Part shown: positions 49,549 to 57,633 of the stretch, piece after piece
Position numbering within the stretch: the first letter of the stretch is position 1
Layout of the letters: each line of letters begins with the position of its first letter
From: Rhodobium orientis
GTDB taxonomy: Bacteria; Pseudomonadota; Alphaproteobacteria; Rhizobiales; Rhodobiaceae
Assembly (NCBI RefSeq): GCF_003258835.1
Contig: NZ_NPEV01000025.1
Location: 1 to 64,000 of the forward strand
Length of the DNA: 64,000 bases
Reading direction: 5' to 3'
Made by a program: the position numbers and the translations under genes
The notes under the pieces: generated by a model
The model's input: only the letters and a program-made list of their open reading frames with translations
Databases searched by the model: none
What the model was told of the DNA's origin: nothing

Positions 49549-50580
49549 ATGCTGGCCGACCTGAGCACTCCCACAATCGCCGCCGTGATGGCCGCTGCCG
49601 CGGCGGTCATTCTGCTGTGCGGCCTGCGCATGACGACGCTTGCCGACCGCATCGCCGACCGCACCGGCCTCGGAGAGGCGCTGATCGGCGGCGTCCTTCT
49701 CGGCGCCGCGACGTCGCTCTCCGGCGCGGTCGTCTCCCTGACCTCCGCGCTCAACGGCCACGCTTCGCTCGCCTTTGCCAACGGCATCGGCGGCATCGCC
49801 GCCCAGACCGCCTTTCTCGCCGTTGCCGACCTCGTCTATCGCCGCGCCAACCTGGAACACGCCGCGGCGGAACTCGCCAACGTCTTCCAGTGCGGGCTCC
49901 TGATCCTGCTGCTGGCAATCCCGTTCCTGGCGTCGACGACGCCGGAAATCACCCTCTTCGCGATCCATCCGCTGTCCTTCGCGATCCCGGCGATCTATGT
50001 CGCCGGCATCGTCGCCACGCGGCGCGTGCGCGAATACCCGATGTGGCAGCCGATCTCGACCGACGAGACGCGTGAGGACAGGCCCGAGGACGAGGACGAC
50101 GCCCGACAGAGCCCGGTCGGCCTCATCGCCACCTTCGCCGTCCTCGTCGTGTTCCTGGCGGGCGCCGGCTGGACCATCGCGCGCTGCGGCGTCACGCTCT
50201 CCGACCGGCTCGGCCTGTCCGAGACCCTCGTCGGCGCCCTGATGACGGCGGTCATCACCTCCCTGCCGGAGCTGGTGACGACGCTGGCCGCCGTGCGCCG
50301 TGGCGCCCTGCAGCTTGCCGTCGGCGGCATCATCGGCGGCAACAGCTTCGACACCCTGTTCCTGACGATCTCCGACGCCGGCTACCGCGAGGGCTCGATC
50401 TACCACGCCGTCGGCAATTCGGACTTCTTCTGGAACGCCGTCGGCCTCGTCATGACCGCCGTCCTGCTCCTCGGCCTGTTGCTGCGCCAGAAGGAGGGCA
50501 CGGCACGCATCGGCTTTGAAAGCCTTTTGCTCTTCCTCATCTTCGGTGGCGCCATCGGCCTGCAGGCGCTGTGGGGGTAG
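49549..50580 (+). CDS. Sodium/calcium exchanger family membrane protein
   Basis: A 343-residue protein with two inverted repeats of about five helices each, as in the CaCA superfamily. Alpha motifs are GGVLLGAATSLSGAVVSLTSA (residues about 46-66) and GALMTAVITSLPELVTTLAAV (about 224-244), plus GGIIGGNSFDTLFLTISD. A charged cytoplasmic loop (TDETREDRPEDEDDARQ) joins the halves. It exchanges cations across the inner membrane; the ion is not certain because the first motif has S-L-S in place of the usual acidic residue. The ATG at 49549 follows an AAGG site; the longer frame overlaps the ExoD gene. Confidence 0.8.
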   Translation: MLADLSTPTIAAVMAAAAAVILLCGLRMTTLADRIADRTGLGEALIGGVLLGAATSLSGAVVSLTSALNGHASLAFANGIGGIAAQTAFLAVADLVYRRANLEHAAAELANVFQCGLLILLLAIPFLASTTPEITLFAIHPLSFAIPAIYVAGIVATRRVREYPMWQPISTDETREDRPEDEDDARQSPVGLIATFAVLVVFLAGAGWTIARCGVTLSDRLGLSETLVGALMTAVITSLPELVTTLAAVRRGALQLAVGGIIGGNSFDTLFLTISDAGYREGSIYHAVGNSDFFWNAVGLVMTAVLLLGLLLRQKEGTARIGFESLLLFLIFGGAIGLQALWG

Positions 50581-50618
50581 CTTTCAGCCATTCCCGATCC
50601 CATGCGTTTCCGCTATTG

Positions 50619-50635
50619 ATCGAAATGCTTTCGAT
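50619..50635. promoter_or_regulatory. Palindrome upstream of the LysR gene
   Basis: ATCGAAA-TGC-TTTCGAT is a perfect 7-base inverted repeat at 50619-50635, 11 bases before the LysR ATG. It fits an autoregulatory operator of the regulator or a site overlapping its ribosome-binding region. Confidence 0.5.
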
Positions 50636-50646
50636 AGGGATCTGCT

Positions 50647-51534
50647 ATGCTCGCCAAGCTGGAAATGCTGCTCGCGCTCGCCAAGGAGCAACATTTCGGC
50701 CGCGCCGCCCACAGCCTCGGCATCACCCAGCCGACCCTGTCGGCCGGCATCCGCCAGCTTGAGGAACAGCTCGGCGTCAAGCTGGTCCAGCGCGGCTCGC
50801 GTTTCGGCGGCCTGACCCCGGAGGGCCAGCGCGCCCTCGTCTGGGCACGCCAGATCGTCGGCGATTCACGGCGCCTGCGCGACGAGATGCGGTTTTCCAA
50901 GGAGGGTCTTTCCGGGCACCTGCGCCTTGCCGCCATCCCGACGGCATTGACCTGGGCCGCCAGGCTGACGTCCCACTTCACCGAAAAGCACCCCAATGTC
51001 AGCTTTACGGTCCTGTCGCGCTCCTCCATCGACATCCTGGCGATGCTGGAAAACCTCGATATCGACGCCGGCATCACCTATCTCGACAACGAGCCGCTCG
51101 GCCGCGTCGCCGCCGCCTCGCTTTACCGCGAGCGCTACGTCGTCATCTGCCCGGCCGACCACGCGCTCGCCATCCGCAGGCGACTGACCTGGAGCGACCT
51201 CTCGGGCGTCCGCCTCTGCCTTTTGACGCCGGACATGCAGAACCGGCGCATCATCAACCGCAACTTCATGGAGGCCGGCGTCGAGCCCGCCGCGCTGGTG
51301 GAATCCAACTCCACCATCGTGCTCGTCAGCCATGTGGTCGAGGGCGGCTTTGCCACCATCCTGCCGACTGACCTCGCCCGCTTCCTCGCCGTCGGCCGCG
51401 ACCTGGCGCTCGTGCCGGTCGCCGACGGCGCCTTCGTGCCGACCGTCGGCCTCGTCGCCCTGCACCACGAACCCTACACGCCGGTGTTCGAGGCATTGCA
51501 GAAAATGGCCCGCTCGATCGCCGATCCGTCCTGA
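50647..51534 (+). CDS. LysR family regulator of the formate dehydrogenase operon
   Basis: A 295-residue regulator with a winged helix (MLLALAKEQHFGRAAHSLGI, TQPTLSAGIRQLEEQLGVKL) and an effector domain (GHLRLAAIPTALTWAARL, DIDAGITYLDNEPLGRV). It is encoded in the same direction just before fdsGBACD; LysR genes at this position regulate formate dehydrogenase in related bacteria. A perfect palindrome in its own promoter and another (51540-51556) before fdsG are good sites. Confidence 0.9.
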   Translation: MLAKLEMLLALAKEQHFGRAAHSLGITQPTLSAGIRQLEEQLGVKLVQRGSRFGGLTPEGQRALVWARQIVGDSRRLRDEMRFSKEGLSGHLRLAAIPTALTWAARLTSHFTEKHPNVSFTVLSRSSIDILAMLENLDIDAGITYLDNEPLGRVAAASLYRERYVVICPADHALAIRRRLTWSDLSGVRLCLLTPDMQNRRIINRNFMEAGVEPAALVESNSTIVLVSHVVEGGFATILPTDLARFLAVGRDLALVPVADGAFVPTVGLVALHHEPYTPVFEALQKMARSIADPS

Positions 51535-51539
51535 CCTTT

Positions 51540-51620
51540 GATAGATATTTTCTATCGATCAACGGAATTCATGTATTGATATTCAAATAATTGATCGGGC
51601 AAATTGTCGCAAAAGACAAT
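51540..51620 (+). promoter_or_regulatory. fds operon promoter region with two inverted repeats
   Basis: GATAGA-TATTT-TCTATC (51540-51556) is a perfect inverted repeat just after the LysR stop. It is a likely LysR site because of its position and AT-rich centre. A second perfect repeat, ATTGTC-GCAAAA-GACAAT (51603-51620), lies directly ahead of the fdsG ribosome-binding site. It contains TGTCGCA, the same heptamer found in three repeats before the OFA transporter gene. Confidence 0.5.
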
Positions 51621-51632
51621 CGGGAGATGAAG

Positions 51633-52109
51633 ATGTCCGAGGAGTACCCGCAGCCGACGGCTGAGGGCGTTCGATCATTGATCGAGGCCCGCATGCATCT
51701 GGAAGGCCCGATGCTGCCGATCGTTCACGCCATCCAGGCTGAGTACGGTTATGTGCCGGAGATGGCGCTGCCGCTGATCGCCGATGCGTTGAACCTGACA
51801 GCCGCCGAGGTCCACGGCGTCGTCTCCTTTTACCACGACTTCCGCCACGCCCCGACCGGACGGCATGTCGTAAAAATCTGCCGCGCCGAGGCCTGCCAGG
51901 CTTCCGGCGGCACGGCGATCGCCGAACATACCCTGAAGAAGCTCGGTATCGACTGGAATGGCACCACGGAGAACGGCGCCGTCACCGTCGAGCCGGTCTA
52001 TTGCCTGGGCCTGTGCGCCTGCGGACCGGCGGCGATGGTCGACGGGACGGTCGTCGGCCGCGTCGACGACGCGCGCATGGACAAGCTCCTGGCGGAGGCC
52101 GGCGCATGA
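51633..52109 (+). CDS. fdsG: NAD-dependent formate dehydrogenase gamma subunit
   Basis: A 158-residue NuoE-like [2Fe-2S] protein: LPIVHAIQAEYGYVPEMALP, HGVVSFYHDFRHAPTGRHVV, cluster cysteines in ICRAEACQASGG and YCLGLCACGPAAMVDG. It passes electrons within the soluble FdsABG complex. The ATG at 51633 lies six bases after GGAG; an ATG two codons earlier overlaps that site. It is first of the five-gene fds operon. Confidence 0.93.
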   Translation: MSEEYPQPTAEGVRSLIEARMHLEGPMLPIVHAIQAEYGYVPEMALPLIADALNLTAAEVHGVVSFYHDFRHAPTGRHVVKICRAEACQASGGTAIAEHTLKKLGIDWNGTTENGAVTVEPVYCLGLCACGPAAMVDGTVVGRVDDARMDKLLAEAGA

Positions 52110-53623
52110 GGATCTACGTTCCCCTTGACGCCGCCGCCAAGGCGCTCGGCGCCGACGACGTCGCCGCCGAAATCCGCCGCGAGGCCGACGCCCGCGGCCT
52201 CGACATCGAGATCGTGCGCAACGGTACCCGCGGCATGGTCTGGCTGGAGCCGCTGGTGGAAATCGAGGACGAGGCCGGCCGGCGCGGCTATGGACCCCTC
52301 ACCACCGACGACGTCCCCGCCCTCCTCGACGGCACGCTAGAGACCCTCGGCGACGTCGAAAAGATCCCCTTCTTTGCCCGCCAGACCCGGCTCACCTTCG
52401 CCCGCTGCGGCCTGATCGATCCGCTCAACATCGAGGATTATGAGGCCCATGGCGGCCTTGCCGGCCTCAGGCGTGCGATTGGCATGAGCTCCGAGGACAT
52501 CGTCGAGGAGGTCAAGACCTCCGGCCTTCGCGGCCGCGGCGGCGCGGGCTTTCCGACCGGCGTAAAATGGGAAACGGTCCTCCACGCCAAGGGCGCCCAG
52601 AAATACATCATCTGCAACGCCGATGAGGGCGACAGCGGCACCTTCGCCGACCGCATGATCATGGAGGGCGATCCCTTCGTCCTCATCGAGGGCATGGTGA
52701 TCGCCGGCCTCGGCGTCGGCGCCACGAAGGGCTATATCTACAGCCGCTCCGAATACCCCGATGCCAACGCCATCTTTGCCAAGGCCATCGACATCGCCCT
52801 TGAGCGCGGCCTCGTCGGACCGGACGTGCTCGGCTCCGGCCGCCGGTTCGATCTGGAACTGCGCATCGGCGCCGGTGCCTATGTCTGCGGCGAGGAAACC
52901 TCGCTGATGAACTCGCTGGAGGGAAAGCGCGGCGTGGTGCGGGCAAAGCCGCCGCTGCCGGCCTATCGCGGCCTTTTCAACAGGCCGACGGTCGTCAACA
53001 ACCTGCTCTCCCTCGCGACCATCCCGGCAATCTTCGAAAAGGGCGCCGAACACTACGCCGATTTCGGCCTCGGCCGCTCCAAGGGCACGATGCCGATCCA
53101 GATCGCCGGCAACGTCAAATATGGCGGCCTCTTCGAGACCGCCTTCGGCATGCCGCTCGGCGAGTTGATCAACGAGATTGCCGGCGGCACCGCCTCCGGC
53201 CGGCCGGTCAAGGCCGTGCAGGTCGGCGGCCCCCTCGGCGCCTACATGCCTCGGGAGAAATTCGACACCCCATTCGGCTATGAGGAATTCGACGGCCAGG
53301 GCGGCCTCATCGGCCATGCCGGCATCGTCGTCTTCGACGACACGGTCGACATGCTACAGATGGCCCGCTTCGCCATGGAGTTCTGCGCCATCGAGAGCTG
53401 CGGCAAGTGCACGCCCTGCCGCATCGGCGCCGTCAGGGGCGTCGAGACCATCGACCGCATCGCCCATGGCGACCCGGACGCGCCTGCGCTCCTGGCCGAC
53501 CTCTGCGAGACCATGCGCGGCGGCTCGCTCTGTGCGCTCGGCGGCTTCACGCCGTTCCCGGTGATGTCGGCGCTCACCCATTTCCCCGAAGATTTCTCAG
53601 CAGCACGGGAGGCCGCAGAATGA
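52106..53623 (+). CDS. fdsB: NAD-dependent formate dehydrogenase beta subunit
   Basis: A 505-residue NuoF-like flavoprotein. An N-terminal thioredoxin-like extension is followed by the FMN/NADH domain with GLRGRGGAGFPTGVKWE, CNADEGDSGTFADRM and GAGAYVCGEETSLMNSLEGKRG. The C-terminal 4Fe-4S motif is ESCGKCTPCRIG. It reduces NAD with electrons from formate. It overlaps fdsG and fdsA by four bases each. Confidence 0.95.
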   Translation: MRIYVPLDAAAKALGADDVAAEIRREADARGLDIEIVRNGTRGMVWLEPLVEIEDEAGRRGYGPLTTDDVPALLDGTLETLGDVEKIPFFARQTRLTFARCGLIDPLNIEDYEAHGGLAGLRRAIGMSSEDIVEEVKTSGLRGRGGAGFPTGVKWETVLHAKGAQKYIICNADEGDSGTFADRMIMEGDPFVLIEGMVIAGLGVGATKGYIYSRSEYPDANAIFAKAIDIALERGLVGPDVLGSGRRFDLELRIGAGAYVCGEETSLMNSLEGKRGVVRAKPPLPAYRGLFNRPTVVNNLLSLATIPAIFEKGAEHYADFGLGRSKGTMPIQIAGNVKYGGLFETAFGMPLGELINEIAGGTASGRPVKAVQVGGPLGAYMPREKFDTPFGYEEFDGQGGLIGHAGIVVFDDTVDMLQMARFAMEFCAIESCGKCTPCRIGAVRGVETIDRIAHGDPDAPALLADLCETMRGGSLCALGGFTPFPVMSALTHFPEDFSAAREAAE

Positions 53624-56517
53624 CCAGACCGACGACGCTCCCCAACGACCGCGACATGAGCACCCCGGAACGGCACGGCGCCCCGGTGACCGTCACCATC
53701 GACGGCTTCGAGATCACCGTGCCGAAGGGCACCAGCGTGCTGCGCGCCGCCGCCGAAGGCGGCATCCAGATCCCCAAGCTCTGCGCCACGGACTCCATCG
53801 AGGCCTTCGGCTCCTGCCGGCTCTGCGTGGTGGAGATCGAGGGCAAGCGCGGCACGCCGTCCTCCTGCACCACTCCCGTCGCCGAGGGCATGGTGGTCCG
53901 CACCCAGACGGAAAAGGTGAAGAAAATCCGTAAAGGGGTGATGGAGCTCTACATCTCCGACCACCCGCTCGATTGCCTCACCTGCTCCGCCAACAACGAC
54001 TGCGAACTGCAGGACATGGCCGGCATGGTGGGCCTGCGCGACGTGCGCTACAAGCCCGCGAACGGCAACGGGCTCGCCAACCATTTCACGCCGCGCGAGG
54101 CCTCCGGCGAGGCCAACGCGCTTTACATCCCGAAGGACGAGTCCAACCCCTATTTCACCTACGATCCGTCCAAATGCATCGTCTGCTCGCGCTGCGTCCG
54201 GGCCTGCGAGGAGGTGCAGGGCACCTTCGCCCTGACCATCGAGGGCAAGGGCTTCGACAGCCGGGTCTCGCCGGGCATGGGCAGCAACGACTTCCTGTCG
54301 TCGGACTGCGTCAGTTGCGGCGCCTGCGTCCAGGCCTGCCCGACCGCGACCTTGCAGGAAAAGTCCGTCGACAAACTCGGCACGCCGGAACGCGCCGTCG
54401 TCACCACCTGCGCCTATTGCGGCGTCGGCTGCTCCTTCAAGGCCGAGCTCAACGGCGACGAACTGGTCCGCATGGTCCCCTATCGCGACGGCAAGGCCAA
54501 TCGCGGCCATAGCTGCGTCAAGGGCCGCTTCGCCTGGGGCTACGCCAACCACAAGGACCGCATCCTCAACCCGATGATCCGCGACACCATCGACGAGCCC
54601 TGGCGCGAGGTCTCCTGGCAGGAGGCCATCGGCTTTGCCGCGGCGCGGCTCCGGAGCCTCCAGGAACGCCACGGTCAGAAGTCCATCGGCGTCATCACCT
54701 CGAGCCGCTGCACCAACGAGGAGACCTTCCTCGTCCAGAAACTCGCCCGCGCCGTCTTCGGCAACAACAACACCGACACCTGCGCCCGCGTCTGCCATTC
54801 GCCGACCGGCTACGGCCTCGGCCAAACCTTCGGCACCAGCGCCGGCACCCAGGATTTCGACAGCGTCGAAGCCTCCGACGTCGTCATCGTCATCGGCGCC
54901 AACCCGACCGACGGCCACCCGGTCTTTGCCTCGCGGCTGAAGAAGCGGCTGCGCCAGGGCGCAAAGCTGATCGTCATCGACCCGCGCCGCATCGATCTGG
55001 TGCGCTCGCCCCACATCAGGGCGTCCCACCACCTGGCGCTCCGCCCCGGCACAAACGTCGCCGTCGTCACCGCCCTTTCCCACGTCATCGTCACGGAAGG
55101 CCTCTTTGACGAGACCTATATCCGCGAGCGCTGCGACTGGGACGAGTTCCAGGACTACGCCGCCTTCGTCTCCGAGGATCGCCACAGCCCGGAGGCCGTG
55201 GAAACCCTGACCGGCGTACCGGCCGAAGAACTCCGCGGCGCCGCGCGCCTGTTCGCCACCGGTGGCAACGGCGCGATCTATTACGGCCTCGGCGTCACGG
55301 AACACAGCCAGGGCTCGACCACCGTCATGGGCATCGCCAACCTCGCCATGCTGACCGGCAATGTCGGCCGCAAGGGCGTCGGCGTAAACCCGCTGCGCGG
55401 CCAGAACAACGTGCAAGGAAGCTGCGACATGGGCTCGTTCCCGCACGAGCTTCCCGGCTACCGCCATGTCAAGCTGCCGGAGGTCCGCAAGATCTTCGAG
55501 GACGCCTGGGGCGTTCCGATCGACCCCGAACCGGGCCTAAGAATCCCCAACATGCTGGACGCCGCCGTCGACGGCTCCTTCAAGGGGCTCTACTGCCAGG
55601 GCGAGGACATTCTGCAGTCCGATCCCGACACGCACCACGTCGCGGCAGGCCTCGCAGCGATGGAATGCGTCATCGTCCACGATCTGTTCCTGAACGAGAC
55701 CGCCAACTACGCCCACGTCTTCCTGCCGGGCTCCACCTTCCTGGAAAAGGACGGCACATTCACCAATGCCGAGCGCCGCATCAACCGCGTCCGCAAGGTG
55801 ATGGCGCCGAAGAACGGCTATGCCGACTGGGAGGTCACCCAGTTGCTGGCGAACGCCATGGGCGGCCGCTGGACCTACCAGCATCCGGCCGAGATCATGG
55901 AAGAAATCGCCGCGACCACCCCATCGTTTGCCAACGTCACCTACGACCTCCTGGAAGAAAAGGGCTCGGTGCAATGGCCCTGCAACGATACAAAGCCGGA
56001 GGGAACACCGCTGATGCATGTGGACGGGTTCGTGCGCGGCAAGGGCCGATTCATCGTCACCGAATACTTGGCGACGGACGAAAAGACCGGGCCGCGCTTC
56101 CCGCTCTTGCTGACCACCGGCCGCATCCTCTCCCAGTACAATGTCGGCGCCCAGACGCGGCGCACCGACAACGTCGTCTGGCACGAGGCGGACGTCCTGG
56201 AGATCCATCCGCACGATGCGGAGCAGCGCGGCGTTGCCGAGGGCGACTGGGTCCGGCTCGCCTCCCGCTCCGGCGAGACGACCCTCAAGGCCAAGATCAC
56301 GGACAGGGTCAGCCCCGGCGTCGTCTACACCACCTTCCACCACCCGGACACCCAGGCCAATGTGGTGACCACCGACTTCTCCGACTGGGCCACCAACTGC
56401 CCGGAATACAAGGTGACGGCGGTGCAGATCGCACCGTCCAACGGCCCGAGCGACTGGCAGGAGGACTATGCGGCACAGGCGGAGCGCGCCCGCCGCATCG
56501 TCCATGCCGCGGAGTAG
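53620..56517 (+). CDS. fdsA: Molybdenum-dependent formate dehydrogenase alpha subunit
   Basis: A 965-residue catalytic subunit. The N-terminal NuoG-like part binds a [2Fe-2S] cluster (CATDSIEAFGSCRLCVVE) and several [4Fe-4S] clusters (CIVCSRCVRACEE, CVSCGACVQACPT, CAYCGVGCSF). The molybdopterin domain follows. The metal ligand is cysteine rather than selenocysteine, in ARVCHSPTGYG, with the histidine needed for formate oxidation beside it. C-terminal bis-MGD segments include TTGRILSQYNVGAQTRR. It oxidises formate to CO2 in the cytoplasm. The ATG overlaps the fdsB stop. Confidence 0.95.
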   Translation: MTRPTTLPNDRDMSTPERHGAPVTVTIDGFEITVPKGTSVLRAAAEGGIQIPKLCATDSIEAFGSCRLCVVEIEGKRGTPSSCTTPVAEGMVVRTQTEKVKKIRKGVMELYISDHPLDCLTCSANNDCELQDMAGMVGLRDVRYKPANGNGLANHFTPREASGEANALYIPKDESNPYFTYDPSKCIVCSRCVRACEEVQGTFALTIEGKGFDSRVSPGMGSNDFLSSDCVSCGACVQACPTATLQEKSVDKLGTPERAVVTTCAYCGVGCSFKAELNGDELVRMVPYRDGKANRGHSCVKGRFAWGYANHKDRILNPMIRDTIDEPWREVSWQEAIGFAAARLRSLQERHGQKSIGVITSSRCTNEETFLVQKLARAVFGNNNTDTCARVCHSPTGYGLGQTFGTSAGTQDFDSVEASDVVIVIGANPTDGHPVFASRLKKRLRQGAKLIVIDPRRIDLVRSPHIRASHHLALRPGTNVAVVTALSHVIVTEGLFDETYIRERCDWDEFQDYAAFVSEDRHSPEAVETLTGVPAEELRGAARLFATGGNGAIYYGLGVTEHSQGSTTVMGIANLAMLTGNVGRKGVGVNPLRGQNNVQGSCDMGSFPHELPGYRHVKLPEVRKIFEDAWGVPIDPEPGLRIPNMLDAAVDGSFKGLYCQGEDILQSDPDTHHVAAGLAAMECVIVHDLFLNETANYAHVFLPGSTFLEKDGTFTNAERRINRVRKVMAPKNGYADWEVTQLLANAMGGRWTYQHPAEIMEEIAATTPSFANVTYDLLEEKGSVQWPCNDTKPEGTPLMHVDGFVRGKGRFIVTEYLATDEKTGPRFPLLLTTGRILSQYNVGAQTRRTDNVVWHEADVLEIHPHDAEQRGVAEGDWVRLASRSGETTLKAKITDRVSPGVVYTTFHHPDTQANVVTTDFSDWATNCPEYKVTAVQIAPSNGPSDWQEDYAAQAERARRIVHAAE

Positions 56518-56521
56518 CGAC

Positions 56522-57358
56522 ATGGCAGCCCGCACAACCCGCAGCCATGCTGCCCGCAGCCTCCCCGGCATCGCCGTGCAGCCGACCGCAAGGCGCGGCG
56601 TGATGCGCAGCCTGCCGGACGAGGAGCCGGTCGCCATGGTCTTCGACGGCACCACCTACGCCGTGCTGATGGCGACGCCGGCCGATATCGAGGACTTTGC
56701 CCTCGGCTTTGCGCTCTCCGAAGGGATCGTCGAGACGCGGGACCAGATCGCCGAACTGACGGTGCTGGAACACGACAACGGCCTGGAAGCCCGGTTCTGG
56801 CTCGCCGCAGACCGCTCGAAAGCCCTCACGGCACGGCGCCGGGCGATGACCGGACCCATCGGCTGCGGGCTTTGCGGCATCGACAGCCTGGAAGAAGCCC
56901 TGCGCCCGCTCCCGGTGCTGCCTGAAGGCGGCCCGGTGTTCTCCGCCGCCGAAGTGGCTGAAGCTACGGAGGCGCTACGCGCTCTGCAGCCGCTGCACGA
57001 CCAGACCCGCGCGGTCCATGCCGCCGGCTTTCTCGTTCCCGGCAAGGGCATCGTCCTCGCCCGCGAGGATGTCGGCCGCCACAACGCCCTCGACAAGCTG
57101 ATCGGCGCGCTCAATGCCGCCGGCATCGATGCCGCCACCGGCGCCGTGGTGCTCACCAGCCGGGTCTCGGTGGAGATGGTGCAAAAGACGGTGGTTGCCG
57201 GAGCGCCGGTTCTCATCGCCGCCTCCGCGCCGACCGCCCGCGCCCTGAAACTTGCCGAGGACGCCGGCCTCACCCTTGCTGCCTTTGCCCGCGCCGGCGG
57301 CTTCGATCTCTACGCCGCGCCAGAACGCATCGTCGACGGAGACCCCGATGTCGCCTGA
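56522..57358 (+). CDS. fdhD: Formate dehydrogenase accessory sulfurtransferase FdhD (FdsC)
   Basis: A 278-residue protein with the FdhD signature GCGLCGIDSLEEAL, REDVGRHNALDKLIGAL and VLTSRVSVEMVQKTVVAG. It moves sulfur from IscS to the molybdenum cofactor so that formate dehydrogenase becomes active. In fds operons this gene is called fdsC. The ATG at 56522 lies four bases after the fdsA stop, and its 3' end overlaps fdsD by 11 bases. Confidence 0.93.
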   Translation: MAARTTRSHAARSLPGIAVQPTARRGVMRSLPDEEPVAMVFDGTTYAVLMATPADIEDFALGFALSEGIVETRDQIAELTVLEHDNGLEARFWLAADRSKALTARRRAMTGPIGCGLCGIDSLEEALRPLPVLPEGGPVFSAAEVAEATEALRALQPLHDQTRAVHAAGFLVPGKGIVLAREDVGRHNALDKLIGALNAAGIDAATGAVVLTSRVSVEMVQKTVVAGAPVLIAASAPTARALKLAEDAGLTLAAFARAGGFDLYAAPERIVDGDPDVA

Positions 57359-57566
57359 AAAAATGGTCCATATGGCCAACCAGATCGCCGGCTTCTTCAA
57401 GAGCCAGCCGAGTGCCGACCGGGCGGAAAAAGTCGCCGCCCATATCAACGATTTCTGGGAGCCGCGCATGCGCTCCCAGCTCGCCGACTACGTGGCATCC
57501 GGTGGCAAGGGCCTCGACCCGCTGGTGCTCCAGGCCATGGAACAGGTGCGGGTTCCCGTCGATTGA
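57348..57566 (+). CDS. fdsD: Formate dehydrogenase delta subunit
   Basis: A 72-residue protein: EKMVHMANQIAGFFKSQPSA, HINDFWEPRMRSQLADYV and ASGGKGLDPLVLQAM, the full FdsD family pattern. It assists maturation or stability of the complex. The ATG at 57348 is inside the fdhD end. It closes the operon; a hairpin follows at 57570. Confidence 0.93.
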   Translation: MSPEKMVHMANQIAGFFKSQPSADRAEKVAAHINDFWEPRMRSQLADYVASGGKGLDPLVLQAMEQVRVPVD

Positions 57567-57569
57567 GAA

Positions 57570-57610
57570 AGGGGGCTGTATCCAGTCCCCTCTTCCGCCA
57601 ATATGGCGGC
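57570..57610 (+). terminator. Tandem hairpins after fdsD
   Basis: AGGGGGCTG-TATC-CAGTCCCCT (57570-57591, one G-T pair) is followed by TCTTCC. A second hairpin, CCGCC-AATAT-GGCGG, lies at 57595-57609. They separate the fds operon from the regulator gene that starts at 57634 and could terminate or attenuate transcription between them. Confidence 0.55.
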
Positions 57611-57633
57611 GGAGGAAACAGGAACCCATACCC

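Noticed and set aside
54789-54800. Selenocysteine at the formate dehydrogenase active site
   Set aside because: The codon in ARVCHSP is a cysteine codon; no in-frame TGA is present.
53278-55467. 729-residue leftward open frame
   Set aside because: Antisense of fdsB and fdsA, which are clearly real; no domain signature.
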